From contig NW_027331347.1 in NCBI RefSeq assembly GCF_022965805.1, positions 1 to 64,000 on the forward strand: a stretch of 64,000 bases of DNA, given 5' to 3'. The first letter of the stretch is position 1. Each line of letters opens with the position of its first letter. The position numbers and the translations under genes are program-made. Below the pieces are notes generated by a model that did not search any database, had not been told where the DNA came from, and saw only the letters and a program-made list of their open reading frames with translations. Source of the stretch: Primulina eburnea. Taxonomy: Eukaryota; Streptophyta; Magnoliopsida; Lamiales; Gesneriaceae. Below are positions 49,101-60,192 of the stretch, piece by piece.

Positions 49101-49240
49101 TTTCTGGTTGTGTTAACTTGACCTCATTGCCAGATGGCACCGGGAATCTTCAGTCATTGTCAACATTTAGCCATTATGACTCTGGTAACTCGACGTCATT
49201 GCCATATGGTGGAAAGAAATGGGGCGCACCTCTTACATGA
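46133..49240 (+). CDS. CC-NBS-LRR (CNL, RGA/R3a-type) disease-resistance protein
   Basis: A single intronless ORF of 1035 residues. NLRs of this kind sit in the cytoplasm, detect pathogen effectors and trigger immune cell death. N-terminal Rx-type coiled coil (1-150) with the EDVID-like AEDVLD (76-81). NB-ARC: P-loop GMGGIGKTT (195-203), kinase-2 LLVLDDVWN (270-278), RNBS-B GSGVMVTTR (297-305), GLPL motif GGVPLA (361-366), RNBS-D CFSYCCVFPKDY (419-430) and MHD (487-489). The Trp after the kinase-2 aspartates is the CC-type signature. LRRs follow from about 510. All switch motifs are intact. The C-terminus ends in two near-duplicate LRRs (LPDWIGNLRSLSTF, LPDGTGNLQSLSTF) and KKWGAPLT, without the usual final basic cap, so it may be slightly shortened by the stop. 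The start is the first ATG and gives the usual MAEALVSALM opening. Confidence 0.96.
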   Translation: MAEALVSALMQTLIGNLNKALLRGVGLFWGLEDDLRRLQSVFNTIQLVLQDAEVKQRNNLVLQNWLLKLKDIAYDAEDVLDLIATKDLRRRFNSERGKHGHLTSFFSKRNPLLFRVEIARNMKDLWGRLNDLEDERHKFDLREGVMNNQVGVVESRQTSSLVNESEIFGRDEEREMLVQKLLTDQDDLSVCAVWGMGGIGKTTLTQLVYNDERVEKHFELRIWVCVSVDFSLQRLIKAILESVQGGGCSVTELDPLMCLLQENLRGKKFLLVLDDVWNENQGLWDSLKEALRCGSKGSGVMVTTRNEKIARTMATDETMSHRIGYLSDADSWSLFKRRAFSRGTEDENLVGIGGEIVKKCGGVPLAIKALGSFMRFKSHESEWLAVKESETWNQPDHGNDILPVLMLSYDNLSPQMRQCFSYCCVFPKDYWMDRDELIQLWMANGFLHEEGQKDLYLIGHFIFKELVWRSFLQDVEKHQIGKMRCKMHDLMHDLAESVMRQETYSLVDGNVQKIPPRVRHLSGDFESLEMIEMKKDKPQPLNVDTLHSLIQLAYYSISFKFFFSFLSNQQHLRVLDMRFCTAKELRKFVHKWEHLRFLSMSCSELTTLPESITRLHNLQTLKLTKTYWLRMLPEGLKYMKNLWFVEIEHHDSLICTPPGIGELTSLQRLSIFIVGEDSAHQISQLKELNLGGKLSIRGLENVRNLEDVKSANMITKRNLVSLNLTWTSSANKISKEHFEVTLEYIQPHHNLEQICVSSYQGSRFPNWMSSPAFINLSEITLEICEKCEHLPALGKLPALKVLKLVTLDSVRRLGGEWCGDGRSSFVALTKLSLSEMPNLEEWIIPNSHESFLRLKYLVIDRCPKLIRLPFLQVLEYPTEGLKCFTSLEELRFYECDSLRLFPAAILGNMPSLRSLSFICCEKVDPLSGPLRRVVASLQELVISECPELKFLPESIQQLSALRTLRIVSCLGLCSLPDWIGNLRSLSTFDLSGCVNLTSLPDGTGNLQSLSTFSHYDSGNSTSLPYGGKKWGAPLT

Positions 49241-49860
49241 AATATCGAGAGTATCAACCACCTCTAGAGTTTATAACAGATTTTACCTTATAAAGTATAT
49301 GAGGACTTACGACGATCTAGACCGTGACTCTAATACTACTTGTTGTACAATGGATTTTTTATTTGATCTAGACCGTGACTTTAATTCATTTGATACCAAT
49401 ATTCTATATTTTGGACGATTTTTTGAGTTTGAAACTTAATTGTAACAATCTCATTCTCCACTTAAAAAAAAATCTATCATTGTCCGAAATTTTAAGTGAT
49501 TCCATTAATATATTTCGATGCAAAATTTTGATAGATTTGGATTAAAAATCCTTAATAAAAACCATTAAAATTGAATGCGTAGTTTTTAAATCACATGCTC
49601 ATCTAGAGATCTACAATGTTTTTCTTTATTTGACTTTACATTCAATTATATTTTTTGTTCTTTTAAAAGCTTTTCGAAAGCTAGCCACATTAATTAATCG
49701 GTTCAATTGTGGATTATAATATTGAATTTCAAAAACCTTTACTTTTAGTTTTAAATTTGATTGGTGGACAAAACCCTTAGCGAGATTTTCATGACCCGCG
49801 TCCAGAGCCAGTGTCATCGGTGTTGTGTTCAAATAAAATTCGAAAACAATAAGTCTTGTA
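49241..49860. other. NLR 3' flank
   Basis: Noncoding. A 20-base word GATCTAGACCGTGACT(C/T)TAAT occurs twice (about 49314 and 49365). No LRR continuation was found, although the frame after the stop begins NIES, which could be the remains of a typical NLR tail. Confidence 0.4.
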
Positions 49861-49869
49861 GTACGTAAT

Positions 49870-50400
49870 TTAACCAAAAACCACTTTACAATATAAAAAC
49901 CATAAAAATCATCTTTACAACTTAAATTCTTAAAATAATAAAAATTTGTGGAAGAGTTTACAACTTTAAATGAAATTAATTAAAAACATAAACTAAATCA
50001 AACTTCTTGAGTCATCTAACACTAGCCCCAAGACAAGTCTTGTTTATCTTCCTCTACTTGCTCTTCGAACTTATTTTGAGATGATAGAGTAAGGGGTGAG
50101 TATTTTGAAAAATACTCAGTAAGCAGAGGCTGTTCAAGCACAAAAATAACAAACATACTTGATTTTCGAAAGAAACAACATATCATGCATAACATAATTT
50201 GTATAGCATATATCATAAGCACAACATAAGCATAATTCGTCCTAGGCACTGAGATACCTCTCATTTTTATGGTTTACTGATTGCAGTTCCTAATTTTTAC
50301 TCCTCTAAGGGGACAATGCCATATAACGATTACAATTACTACGTGTAAGGTGTCATAAAATTATCATATGTTGGGATTCATACCCATATCTAGGTGAATT
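49870..50400 (-). mobile_element. Fragment of a gypsy-type LTR (minus strand)
   Basis: On the minus strand it reads TTACTGAGTATTTTTCAAAATACTCACCCC and then a Glu/Lys-codon-like purine stretch. The arrangement parallels the 3' end of the solo LTR at 57617-60187 (TTATTGAGTCATTAGACTCAC...). Limits are not defined. Confidence 0.4.
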
Positions 50401-51361
50401 CTCACAGTGCCAAAACGTACGATAATTGTATCAAAAAGGGGGTAGAAGCAGAACAACAATGCTTGACCGAAATTTCAAAATCGAACAAAGCCATAATTGA
50501 ATACATACTTTTAAAACAAGCTCACTTACTAAGGACAAGTGTGCATGTTGCGTATTTATCGCTCACAAGCGCACGATTGTCAAGTTTTAATATATGAGAG
50601 TCGTTCCTACGAGGAGTGTATAAATAAAAGTATATCAGTGCTTGTAATTAAAAGTGAAACGACTTCGATTTTTTTTAAATCATAAATTCTAATAAAATAA
50701 TTTAACATACTCATGAATCAAATTTATTAACATATGAAATCTCAAGTGCATAAAATAAAATAATAATAATTGACTAACCAAAATTCCTCAATTGAACTTT
50801 AAAAAGATCGGCTAATAATAAAATTAAGCATAAAAATATCTCTAATAAAAATCATTAATATAATCTTTGAATCCTTAATATAATAAGCTAGTGCGGGAAC
50901 ATAAAGGCCCAAGGATGTGTACTGCTGCACTCGATCGACTCAATTGTCATCGCCTCCAAAAATCATCAAATCCTACATCATACAAACCTAGTGAGTCTAA
51001 AGACTCAGCACGTTCTAAACATGGATAACAAATAATATATACACAATCACATGCATTAAAATCATATTTTTATTTAAATATCTTTTAAACATAAATAAAC
51101 CATTTAAAATTTTTTAAGCATAAATAAATCATTTAAAAATAAGCTTTGAGCATAAATAAATAATTTTAAAAATAACTTTAATCTTCATCATAAATTATAT
51201 ATCATAAGAATCATTTTTATCATAAGCTTTCAATCATATATAATTTTGGGTAAAGTTTGATCCTTGAAAGTGACTAGCTTTTATCCTTTGATCGACTGCA
51301 GTCTTAGCTCCACATGGCCCATGGGGGTGTGCATTAGGCTCCACCATGGAAATACGATCGT

Positions 51362-51478
51362 CGGGACTCCCTCGAGGGCCTTCTCCCATAGACGGACTCC
51401 CTTTGGGGCCTTTTCCCATAAATGAGCTCCCTCTGGGGCCTTCTCCCGTAAATGAGCTCCCTCTGGGGCCTTTTCCCC
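51362..51478. repeat. About four ~32-bp tandem repeats in solo LTR 1
   Basis: Unit GAGCTCCCTCTGGGGCCTT plus TTCCC(A/G)TAAAT. The first copies are more diverged (GGACTCCCTCGAGGGCC, GGACTCCCTTTGGGGCC). The related solo LTR 3 has a two-unit version on the other strand (about 59365-59425). Confidence 0.85.
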
Positions 51479-52467
51479 ACACGACATCCCCTTAAAATCA
51501 TATATCATAAATCATATCTTTTGTAAAGTCAATTCACATCCCTCAAAATATTTTTCCTTTTCTTTAAAAAATTATATAATAAGACAGCTTTCCAAAAATA
51601 GCATTTTAAACAGTAAAAATTGCACAGCTTTACAATTAAGCGTAAAAATACATATTATCATCAAAATCATCATTTTAAATCATATAATAACATTTAACAT
51701 GCATTATGATCTTTCGGGATGCTGCCAAGCGTTTACTTATTTTTCTAAGTGTAAAATTATCGTTTTGCCCCTGGATGTAAAAATTCTCGAATTTATCTTT
51801 TTCTCACTTTTAATGAAATGGGCTTATTCAAAATAATTATTTAAACTTAAATATAATTTTTTATAATTTTATAAAGCATAAAACTAGGCTTTTCAATTAA
51901 TTCTTTAATTATCGTTTCGTGCGACGATAAAGTCCCCGATAAATCCTAAACTCAATATTTTGATCCCAAATTTTAAACATAACATTTTTAGTATTTATTC
52001 TACCCTTACAAGTCATGAGCCACGCCCATGGACCCATGGTTCGAAATTTCTTCCTAAATTTTTAGAAATTGACCCTTATAGGAACACACCGAGCCATCTC
52101 CCAAACTACTCGAGCCACGCCCAAGCCATCTCCAGCAAAACCCTAGCCAACCCACCTAGCAACCCTCCTGAGCAAGCCCTGACCCTAGAACCTAGACCTA
52201 GCTCGCACAAACTCACCTGAAACTTGACCCAAGTTCTGCATATTTGTGTGTGTGAGACTCCATGCACTTCAAGGACACCTAACCCAACTAGGACACTTCC
52301 AGCTGGTTAACCATCGACCCCTCTCGACCCTTACTGACCCTAGACCAGTCCCAAACCCTAGCCACCCCAGCTCGAACCTCTAAGCCATGCAGCAAACCAC
52401 CTGTTTGAGAACCCAGTAGCCACGCATAAAATTCACTCACGCCCAAGACTCCTAGTTAGCTTAGGTC

Positions 52468-52654
52468 CAGGGGCGGAGGCACAGCTTTCTTGACCCAGGC
52501 TTTAGGCCAGGTGGTCCAAAAAAATTTATATGTAAATTTTTTATAATTTTGGATAAATATGATATTAGCTCGGGTAGATCAATTAAAAATATTAAAGAAT
52601 TTTAGAGTTTGAAATTCTAGCCCGTGTAGAATCGGATTCCTGGCTCCGCCACTG
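52468..52654. mobile_element. hAT-type MITE (187 bp) inside solo LTR 1
   Basis: CAGGGGCGGAGGCACAG...CTGGCTCCGCCACTG, with TIRs about 11 bp long. Perfect 8-bp duplication CTTAGGTC at 52460-52467 and 52655-52662. Noncoding. Confidence 0.9.
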
Positions 52655-55265
52655 CTTAGGTCAGCCCCAGCTAAGCGGCCCCCAAGCCCAGCCGACCCTG
52701 ACCATCCCTAGACCAAGCCCAGACTCTAACCAGACCAGCCCAAGCCCCTGACCGCACACCCGAAGCCCTGCACCATGACAGCAGTTGCGCGCACTTACCT
52801 TCACCATCCCATGCTTCGCTCGAGCCAGCCACCAGCCCACTCACTCCAGCCCCTGGCCCGACCCTTGCCCATCTCCCTTGGACCTTGATGGACCTACCCA
52901 GCTCTCTCTTAGCCCCGCTGCAGCCCTCTCCCAAAACCCAGTAGTTGACAGCATATGGGGGAGAGTCCTACTTCACGTGGACTCTTCCCCAGCCTACGAC
53001 TCGAGCCGTAGCCCTCCTAGGACTCCACCCAGCCCTAGACCGAGACCACCACTTCCCCTGGACGAGCCCCATGACCCCATGCAATAAAATCAAGCCATAG
53101 CATTAAGAACAAGCCAACATACCCCATGGCTCCTTCTTGAATTTGACCCACGGTTTTCCAGATTATTTCTCTATTAATTTATCATGTTTTGGCTATAAAC
53201 CATTCATAATTTATCATGTATTGGCAGCGTGTCCGTTGGATTGAAAACGTTTTTTCAAATAAATGTAAAATCGTCGTTTTTGTGAAAATAATCATTCCAC
53301 CGTAAAAATAATCCAACCATCATATTTTTCATGCATAAATAATTAAATCAAGCATATTATGATTTGTATGATGTTAAAAGAGTTTAGAAAACGTGCCTTT
53401 GCGTTTATAACGTTCGAATATACGATCTTCGGCGAGGGTGTGATGTTGGACAGCCGGACAACGAAAACTCCTAGCCTTTCTTCCCAAACATGATTTTGAA
53501 GTTCCTATTGTGTGTGAGTGCATTTTTCGGCTGAAATTAGGGTTAATTGTGGTGTTTTGAAAGACTAGGTAGCTTATTTATATTTTATTATCATGCTAAT
53601 GGGATTTGGTTTTGGGCATGCAATCTTAAGGGTAATTGGACATACTTAAATTAATTAAATTGGACTTAATAACAATTAATGAATTAATTAATTAAAGTTT
53701 ATAAAATTAGTTCTCATAAAATAATATTTTTGATCTTTTAAAACTCCTTGTTTACCCAAAACCGGGTTCTCAGGAAAAATCAAGCTCGTCTCGTAAAATA
53801 ATTTGAAATCTAACATTTTTAGAAAAATTAAATCATTTTTAAATCATATTAGGAAGCCTTGCCATTATTTAATTAAAAATACATATTCTTGTCTTGGTCG
53901 TCACCGGTCTCCTTTCCCCTGCCTATTACCGAATATTCGAGAAAAATCCTTAATTTATACAATCATGTCATATTATCAATTTATCATGCAATTATAAATT
54001 TAATCATTTAATAAATATCATGCAAGCATTTAAAAACAATTAAATAAAATAATTAACCAATTAAAATAATTTTTCATGCATGCGATTTACGTGGACTGAT
54101 TTTTCGGACATTACAAAAAGAGTCACAATTTTATCTAGAATAATCAATAGAGGTTGAGTTTACTGAAAAAAAAAATTAATGCAAATAAATAATTGAATTA
54201 AATCACCGAATTGAGAGAAAACCAACGAGAGAAAGTTTATAGAAGAGTGATTTCACTAAGTTTCCACGAATAATTATTCCCGGTAGAATTTATATTCATG
54301 AATTTTAATTATTTAATGGCCAAGAACAATTAATTATTTTATTCCCATTTTCTCAAGTAACGAATAAATTGTATCATTCAAACTTCGATCCAAACATTCC
54401 TAATAAGAATCTAAGTTTAGATGATATATGCGAACGATGTTCTTTATTAAGCCTCGCTAAATTTATATGCCTTCCGAACACTATAAAAATTTAACGATGT
54501 GTTACTAATGATCTATAATTCTAGTCAATCTCCCAAGTTGTAGAATTAATCAAATAGCAAAAAATTTATGGTCAGTGAATTACGGTAAAACAAAACTAGA
54601 AAACACAATTAAACAGGAAGGAATTCAATTATATAAACAATCGCGTCAAAATTATCTTATCAACAAAGCTACATCATCCTCTAGAATGGAAAAAATTAGT
54701 TCATGGCGAAATCTAAACAAAAACAACGCAAGTTTGAAAGTCTAGGCATCTTGACACAAGAAATAAAAAAGGCGAAAAAATTAGAAGACAAATCAGAAGT
54801 GGCGTCTCTGTCCCCAGATCTGTCGTTCTTTGTCTTCGTGATCCAGTCTTGCGCTCCAGATCGTCTCCCATGTGTACTCTGCATCTCTCGCTGCATTTTT
54901 CTCCCAAAACGGCCGTCTTCCTCTACAACCATATTCTCTTTTTTATTTTTCTTTTCCGGGTCGTAAACGCAATCCCATTTATTTTCCTTCCCAGCCATTA
55001 GCGCCAGGGTGTGGCGCCGTCGCGCTGCCTAGGCGCTTGTTCTGGCCCTTGAAATCTTAGCGCTGCAGCGCTTGATCCTTGGCGATGCGGCTCTTGTCCA
55101 CCAACATTTCACGCTAAAAAACATCTCTAATTGTCATCAACCATCCAATAGTTGTTTATCTCATGCACGACACACAAATAACAAATACCAAGCGTAATTC
55201 TATCCGAAACTAACATAATTCAAACAAATTATCATATAAATTATGTGCAATTCTAGCACTTATCA

Positions 55266-55537
55266 AACCCCCCAAACTTGAACTTTTTCTAGTCCCGAGA
55301 AAAATAAAAATTAGAATAGGAACTCAATCCACAAGTAGTGCTAACGAACAAAAGATATGGATATGCAACCATTGATCTTGGCCTCCGACTATTCTATTTT
55401 CATGTAATTCGCAATCATTCAAGAGTCACGTGCGTGTTTGATATGTCGATGTTCATTTACCCAATCGAATGCTCAAATAAATTCACAACACTCACTCGCC
55501 TTATAAACTCAAGAAATCTTCATTTAGTTCAACCCAC
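55266..55537 (-). other. Athila-like 3' internal noncoding DNA and polypurine tract
   Basis: The minus strand ends AAAAAGTTCAAGTTTGGGGGG just before the LTR. Continues beyond the two solo LTRs at 57385-57616 and 60193 onward. Confidence 0.65.
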
Positions 55538-57379
55538 TGAAACATCCCGTAATAAAATAACTAATACTACTTTAAAATTTGTGAAAATAAAAAATTTTCT
55601 TATTTAAATATTAAACTTTCGCTTTCTGAATTTAATAAAATGGTCGACTAAATTTTTGAAAATAATCCAAGTACAAAATATTTTCATGGCATAAAAAAAC
55701 ATTCAATACCACTGTAAAAGCGTTATCTAAAACGAGTATTGAAAATACTTGTTTGCCAAAATTTTTTTGAATAAATAAAATCAGAGTAAAAATTTTAACG
55801 TGCATAAAATCCTTTCATAACTATAGCGGTCCTCGGGTTTGCACTGCACACAGTCTTAGCAATCTCACTGGTTAGCACCTCCTGTCTCCTCAAAAGCATC
55901 AACATCTGTATCGATCAAGTCTAGTGAGCATAAAAACTCAACACGCATAAACCATGAAAAGTGAATAGTACTTAATAAAATCACATGTATTTGAAAGTAA
56001 TGTGTACGAAATAACAGCTGAACATACATAAACATAGACGTGCCATAACTGCATAAACTTTTTCATAAAAGTGCTTCCATCATAACATACATAATCATAC
56101 TTAATTTTGCGTTGAAATATGTTCAAAGCAAGTGGCCCATAACATGAATCGTCTGATCAGACTAAACCACATTACTGGACTGGTATGTCTCCCTTGTTTC
56201 TTATCAGAAAATTACAAATTTTCTATCAAATTGAAGATAACACAGAGTACTAAAAATCGTATGTTGAAAACATTTCCAGAAAACCAACCTATAAGTCACA
56301 GAATTTGAAATAACAGAGGGTGACAGGTTTTGTGACACAGAAATTTCACAGCTTGTGCGGTTTTACGATAAAATTCATATCTCCCTCGTTTCTTATCAGA
56401 AAATTTCGAATTTATTATCGAATCGAAGATAACACAGATTGATACAAATCAAATGTTGAAAACATTTCCAGAAAAACAACCTATAAGTCGCAGAATTTGA
56501 AATAACAGAGGGTGACAGGTTTTGTGACTCAAAAATTTTCCAGAAATCATTAAACCATGATCCATCGAACTTCGCATATAACGAACAAATTTTCATGCAT
56601 AATATACATCAAAATACATAATATGACGAGATTCAAGCATAAAAGAAAAGTTTATACATGTCTTTGCGTCCAAATGCTCGAATAAACGAATATCGGCGCT
56701 AGGATACTTGGAGGGTGAACGGAGGACGATTCCTTGACATTTTTCTTGATAAAAACTCACCAAATCTCCAGAATATTGCTAAATGAGTGCTCAAGAGGCT
56801 GCTGCTCAAAGAGGCACAACGCTAGCTTTACACGTTATTTAGTATGTGTAAAAGTGTGAGTGTGTGTGTTTATATCTGTGCATGAGTTTTTGTTTTCTCT
56901 TTTTTTAAACTTTTATTCAACTTAATTAAATATATAAACTAATAGTTAGGCTAAATAATTAGGCCCACAAAGTTTATAAAATAATAAATCATAAGTTAAA
57001 GAATTAACTACTAATTTTCAAGAATTGCAAATAAATTGCTTAAAATATTTTAATTCATATAATAAATTAAATTTGATCTTAAAATGCCATATTTCATAAA
57101 TAATTAAAAATAAATAATTTATTGACTTAAAATAAAATATAGAATTTAATTTTTGTCGCCTTAATCGCCTATTATCTCCTATCCCCGGCCAAGCATCGAA
57201 TATTCGCATGAAAAACTCAAACTCAATAAATGCATTGAAACCTCATAAAAATAAACAAATAAATATTTAAAATAAATTAAACATGTTGAATTCTTCATTT
57301 AATTCTTTTAAATCAATTAAATTAATTAATATATTAAATTATGCATGCGGTTTAAATGTACTGATTTTTGGGCACTACA
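55538..57379 (-). mobile_element. Solo LTR 2, Ty3/gypsy (1842 bp), TSD CCCAC
   Basis: Minus strand TGTAGTGCCCAAAAATCAG...TACGGGATGTTTCA. Perfect 5-bp duplications CCCAC at 55533-55537 and 57380-57384. No internal coding region. Contains a ~192-bp tandem duplication. Confidence 0.9.
56187..56540. repeat. ~192-bp tandem duplication in solo LTR 2
   Basis: Two units share TTTCTTATCAGAAAAT, GAAGATAACACAGA, GTTGAAAACATTTCCAGAAA, CAACCTATAAGTC and CAGAGGGTGACAGGTTTTGT. The second unit starts near 56379. Confidence 0.85.
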
Positions 57380-57384
57380 CCCAC

Positions 57385-57616
57385 ACTTCATTAAAATAAA
57401 AATTCACTTACACAGATCACAAAGGACTTTATTGGCGATTATTTGGCTCATTAGATATTCAACACAAGTATACCAAAAATTGACGTCACACAATGAGATG
57501 CTTACATGCAAATGATTAAAGTTCATACTTGCTAACCATGTTTCTCAGGTATCCATAAGCTTGACTTGAACAACTTTTCTCTACTAGTATATTGGATAAA
57601 TGTGACAAAGTTAATA
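57385..57616 (-). other. Athila-like internal DNA between solo LTRs 2 and 3
   Basis: About 230 bp, noncoding, joining the two flanks of the host element. Confidence 0.55.
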
Positions 57617-60187
57617 TGTAACGTCCCGAAAATTTGAAGGTCCAAGTGAACCACATGCATGCAAGTTATCAAATTTCTTATGTATTTTAATTGCATTTAG
57701 TAAATATGGTAGGCATGTTTACATGTTTAAAATATGATTTTCTACTAGAATACATAAAAATTGTTTTCAAGGTCATGCGAGATGCGATCGAGGAACGGAG
57801 AGCGGGGGCCATATTAAAGAAAATATTTTATTAACTAATTATTTAAAATTTTTTAACGTGTGGTGTATTTTAAATAAAATTTTCAAAAATGAAGTGTTTT
57901 GAGGTGTTTTTACACGTCGAGTCACATTTTCAAACGGTATTCGATTTTTGACAAAAATATGAAGCCCCAAACCCCTCCCACCCTTCCCATAATCACACGC
58001 CCATCTCCTAGAATTTTACTAAGACTCCTTCTTCATCAAACACCACACCCACACACGAAACTTGAAGGGAAACACAGCTTTTTGAAGAAAAATTCAGCAA
58101 GGGTCACCTCTTCGCCAACGTTCCTCGCATTGCCAAATTGTTTTCGAGCGTAATATACGCAAAGGCACGCCTTAAATTTCTTTCAAACATCTTTCAAACC
58201 ATATTATGTATATCTGATTATGTTTGCATGAGGAATATTATGCACACGTTTTATTTTCGTTTTTAAGCCTATAAATGCACAAAACTAGTGTTTTCATTAT
58301 TTAAAATTTCTCATAATGATGCACAAAAGGGCTGCCATAGTTGGGGAACTTGAAAGGATGTTTTTCCACATGTTTAAGAGTCCACAGAGGCATGTTCAAG
58401 GGGCTGGACAATAGGGTAACAAGGCTTAACGAAAATATGGGTTCTAGAGTCCTAGGGTTTCGGTTTGGCTTCCTAGGAGGGAACGGCCACCAGCTGATAT
58501 TTAGGGCGCGTCCAAGAGACTAAAAGGGACTGTAGGATGGTTCTACGGTGGCTGCACAATGGTTGGGGCGATGGCTAGAGTGATCGCACGAAAAGGGGGT
58601 CGTGTTGGGCATAGGGGTCGCGGGTTTTTGACTGCGGCTTCAAGGCTTGGTAGGTTTGGTCCAGTAGCTTGCTTTGGGTTTTTTCATGGTCCTAGGAAGG
58701 TGATCCAGGGGCTGGTATTGTTGGCTAAGGGCTAGGGTCGAAGCTAACATGGCCATGGGAACTAGGGTTTTTTTTGAAAATATGGCAAAGGTTTAGTAGT
58801 TTTCTAGGCTGGTTCGTGGGTCTTGATTGGCTTGATTTGAGTTGAATATGGTTTATTTAGGTGTTATTAAGCTTTGGTTCAAATTTGAGAAAGTTCGGTT
58901 AAGTTTCGAGTCAATACGAGTCAAAACCGAGATGTACATCTAAGCTTTAAAAACGATTCGGGAAATTAATCGAGGGGCATAATTTTACATCTAATGAATA
59001 TTTATGGGAGTGTTTTAAGGTTATATGTTAAATTTGGAATGATTTGGCACATCGTTTTGAGCTCTAAGGATAAATAAGAAAAGTTATGCTTCTACGGGTA
59101 AAACAATAATTTTACACCTGAAAAATGTTACACGTCCAGGCAGTGCCTTGAATAATGTAACAAATGTTAAAATGGTTATTTTAAATGTTTATGGAATTTT
59201 ATGATGAAACGTTAATGCTAAAAGACATGTTGCATGCTTGGTTTAAAAGAAAAATGGTTTATATGTGCATGAATTTTTATAAGTGATGGAAATATGAAAA
59301 GTTGAAGGAGGTGAATTGATTGTACTAATATGATGATATGATGATATGATTGGAGATATTGTGAGGGAAAGGGCCCCAGAGGGAACTATTTACGGGAGAA
59401 GAACTCAGAGGGAGCCAGACGATCGTATTTCCATCGACATTATATGATGATATGTAAGGCCAAGACTCGGTTGACGGGTGAGAATGTCGCTGATATCCCC
59501 GCCGCCCAGTACTGTGGTTACACGTAGATGGATCCATCGACCTTCAGCTGATACGAAGCCACAATTAACGATCCAAATTCAATAAAAAGAAAACGTATAC
59601 GTATATGATGAAAGAAAATATGATATGATATGTTGAAAGGAAAACGTTTACGTTTATGTTCATGAAAAGTTATTTTAAGTAAAAGTATTTTCACTGTTGC
59701 GTGTGGATGTATATGTATTACTTGTTATCATGGTTAAGGTTTATTGAGTCATTAGACTCACTAGGTGTGATTGATGCAGGTGAGCATGAATATGATGGAG
59801 GTCTTGATGATTGAACTAGCTGGGCTGAAGGTGTACATAACCCGAGAACCGTCGCTAGTTTTTCCGCACTTGTGTTTATGACTTATGCTAATGATTTATG
59901 TTACTTTTAATATTTTAATGCTTATGATTCTTTTGAGAGGTTTTGAGAGGATGTTAGAGTTAAGTTTATTTTTCAAAATGTTAAAGTTAGGTTTGGTTGA
60001 CGATTTACGATTTTATGTTTCGAATTACTTTCTTTGTGGATTTTCAAATAATAGTTGGTTAGTTATTTTTAAATGCTGCAAAAGTATTTTAAAATATATT
60101 TATATATATGTATATGGGTTCGGCTGAAGAGATGGATAAGAAAAAAAATCTAGTAGTTTTAAAGGAAAACGAGTAGTGGACGTTTCA
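57617..60187 (+). mobile_element. Solo LTR 3, Ty3/gypsy (2571 bp), TSD TAATA
   Basis: Plus strand TGTAACGTCCCGAAAATTTG...GTAGTGGACGTTTCA. Perfect 5-bp duplications TAATA at 57612-57616 and 60188-60192. Shares the GAGGGAAAGGGCCCCAGAGG / ACGATCGTATTTCC wording with solo LTR 1 (as reverse complement), so the two belong to related families. Confidence 0.9.
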
Positions 60188-60192
60188 TAATA

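Larger units (their letters stand above)
50655..54115 (-). mobile_element. Solo LTR 1, Ty3/gypsy (3461 bp), TSD AAAAG
   Basis: Minus strand TGTAATGTCCGAAAAATC...GAAGTCGTTTCA. Perfect 5-bp duplications AAAAG at 50650-50654 and 54116-54120. No internal domain, so it is the product of LTR-LTR recombination. It carries a hAT MITE (52468-52654) and a 32-bp tandem array. The host sequence is an Athila-like LTR. Confidence 0.9.
50546..55265 (-). mobile_element. Athila-like 3' LTR (minus strand), split by a solo LTR
   Basis: The minus strand starts TGATAAGTGCTAGAATTGCAC at 55265, immediately after the polypurine tract GTTTGGGGGGTT (55267-55278). It runs to 54116, is interrupted by the solo LTR 50655-54115, and resumes at 50654 to about 50546 with the Athila-style ending ACTTGACAATCGTGCGCTTGTG. 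It contains GC-rich words GCGCTGCAGCGCT (55061-55073) and GGCGCCACACCCTGGCGC (about 55000-55017). Without the insertion it is about 1.26 kb. The lower limit is approximate. Confidence 0.65.

Noticed and set aside
49134..49439. ORF overlapping the NLR end in another frame
   Set aside because: Shadow of the LRR coding sequence and 3' flank; no independent support.
52671..53087. Gly/Trp-rich and Pro/Ser-rich ORFs on opposite strands
   Set aside because: Lie inside solo LTR 1 in a locally GC-richer segment; opposite-strand shadows of each other.
54696..54998. 100-codon minus ORF and plus-strand partner
   Set aside because: Inside the Athila-like LTR; lysine/glutamate-rich by composition, no family recognised.
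50655..60187. Possibility that solo LTRs 1 to 3 are LTRs of complete elements
   Set aside because: Each has its own matching TSD directly at both LTR ends, and no PBS, polypurine tract or pol adjoins within the TSD pair.
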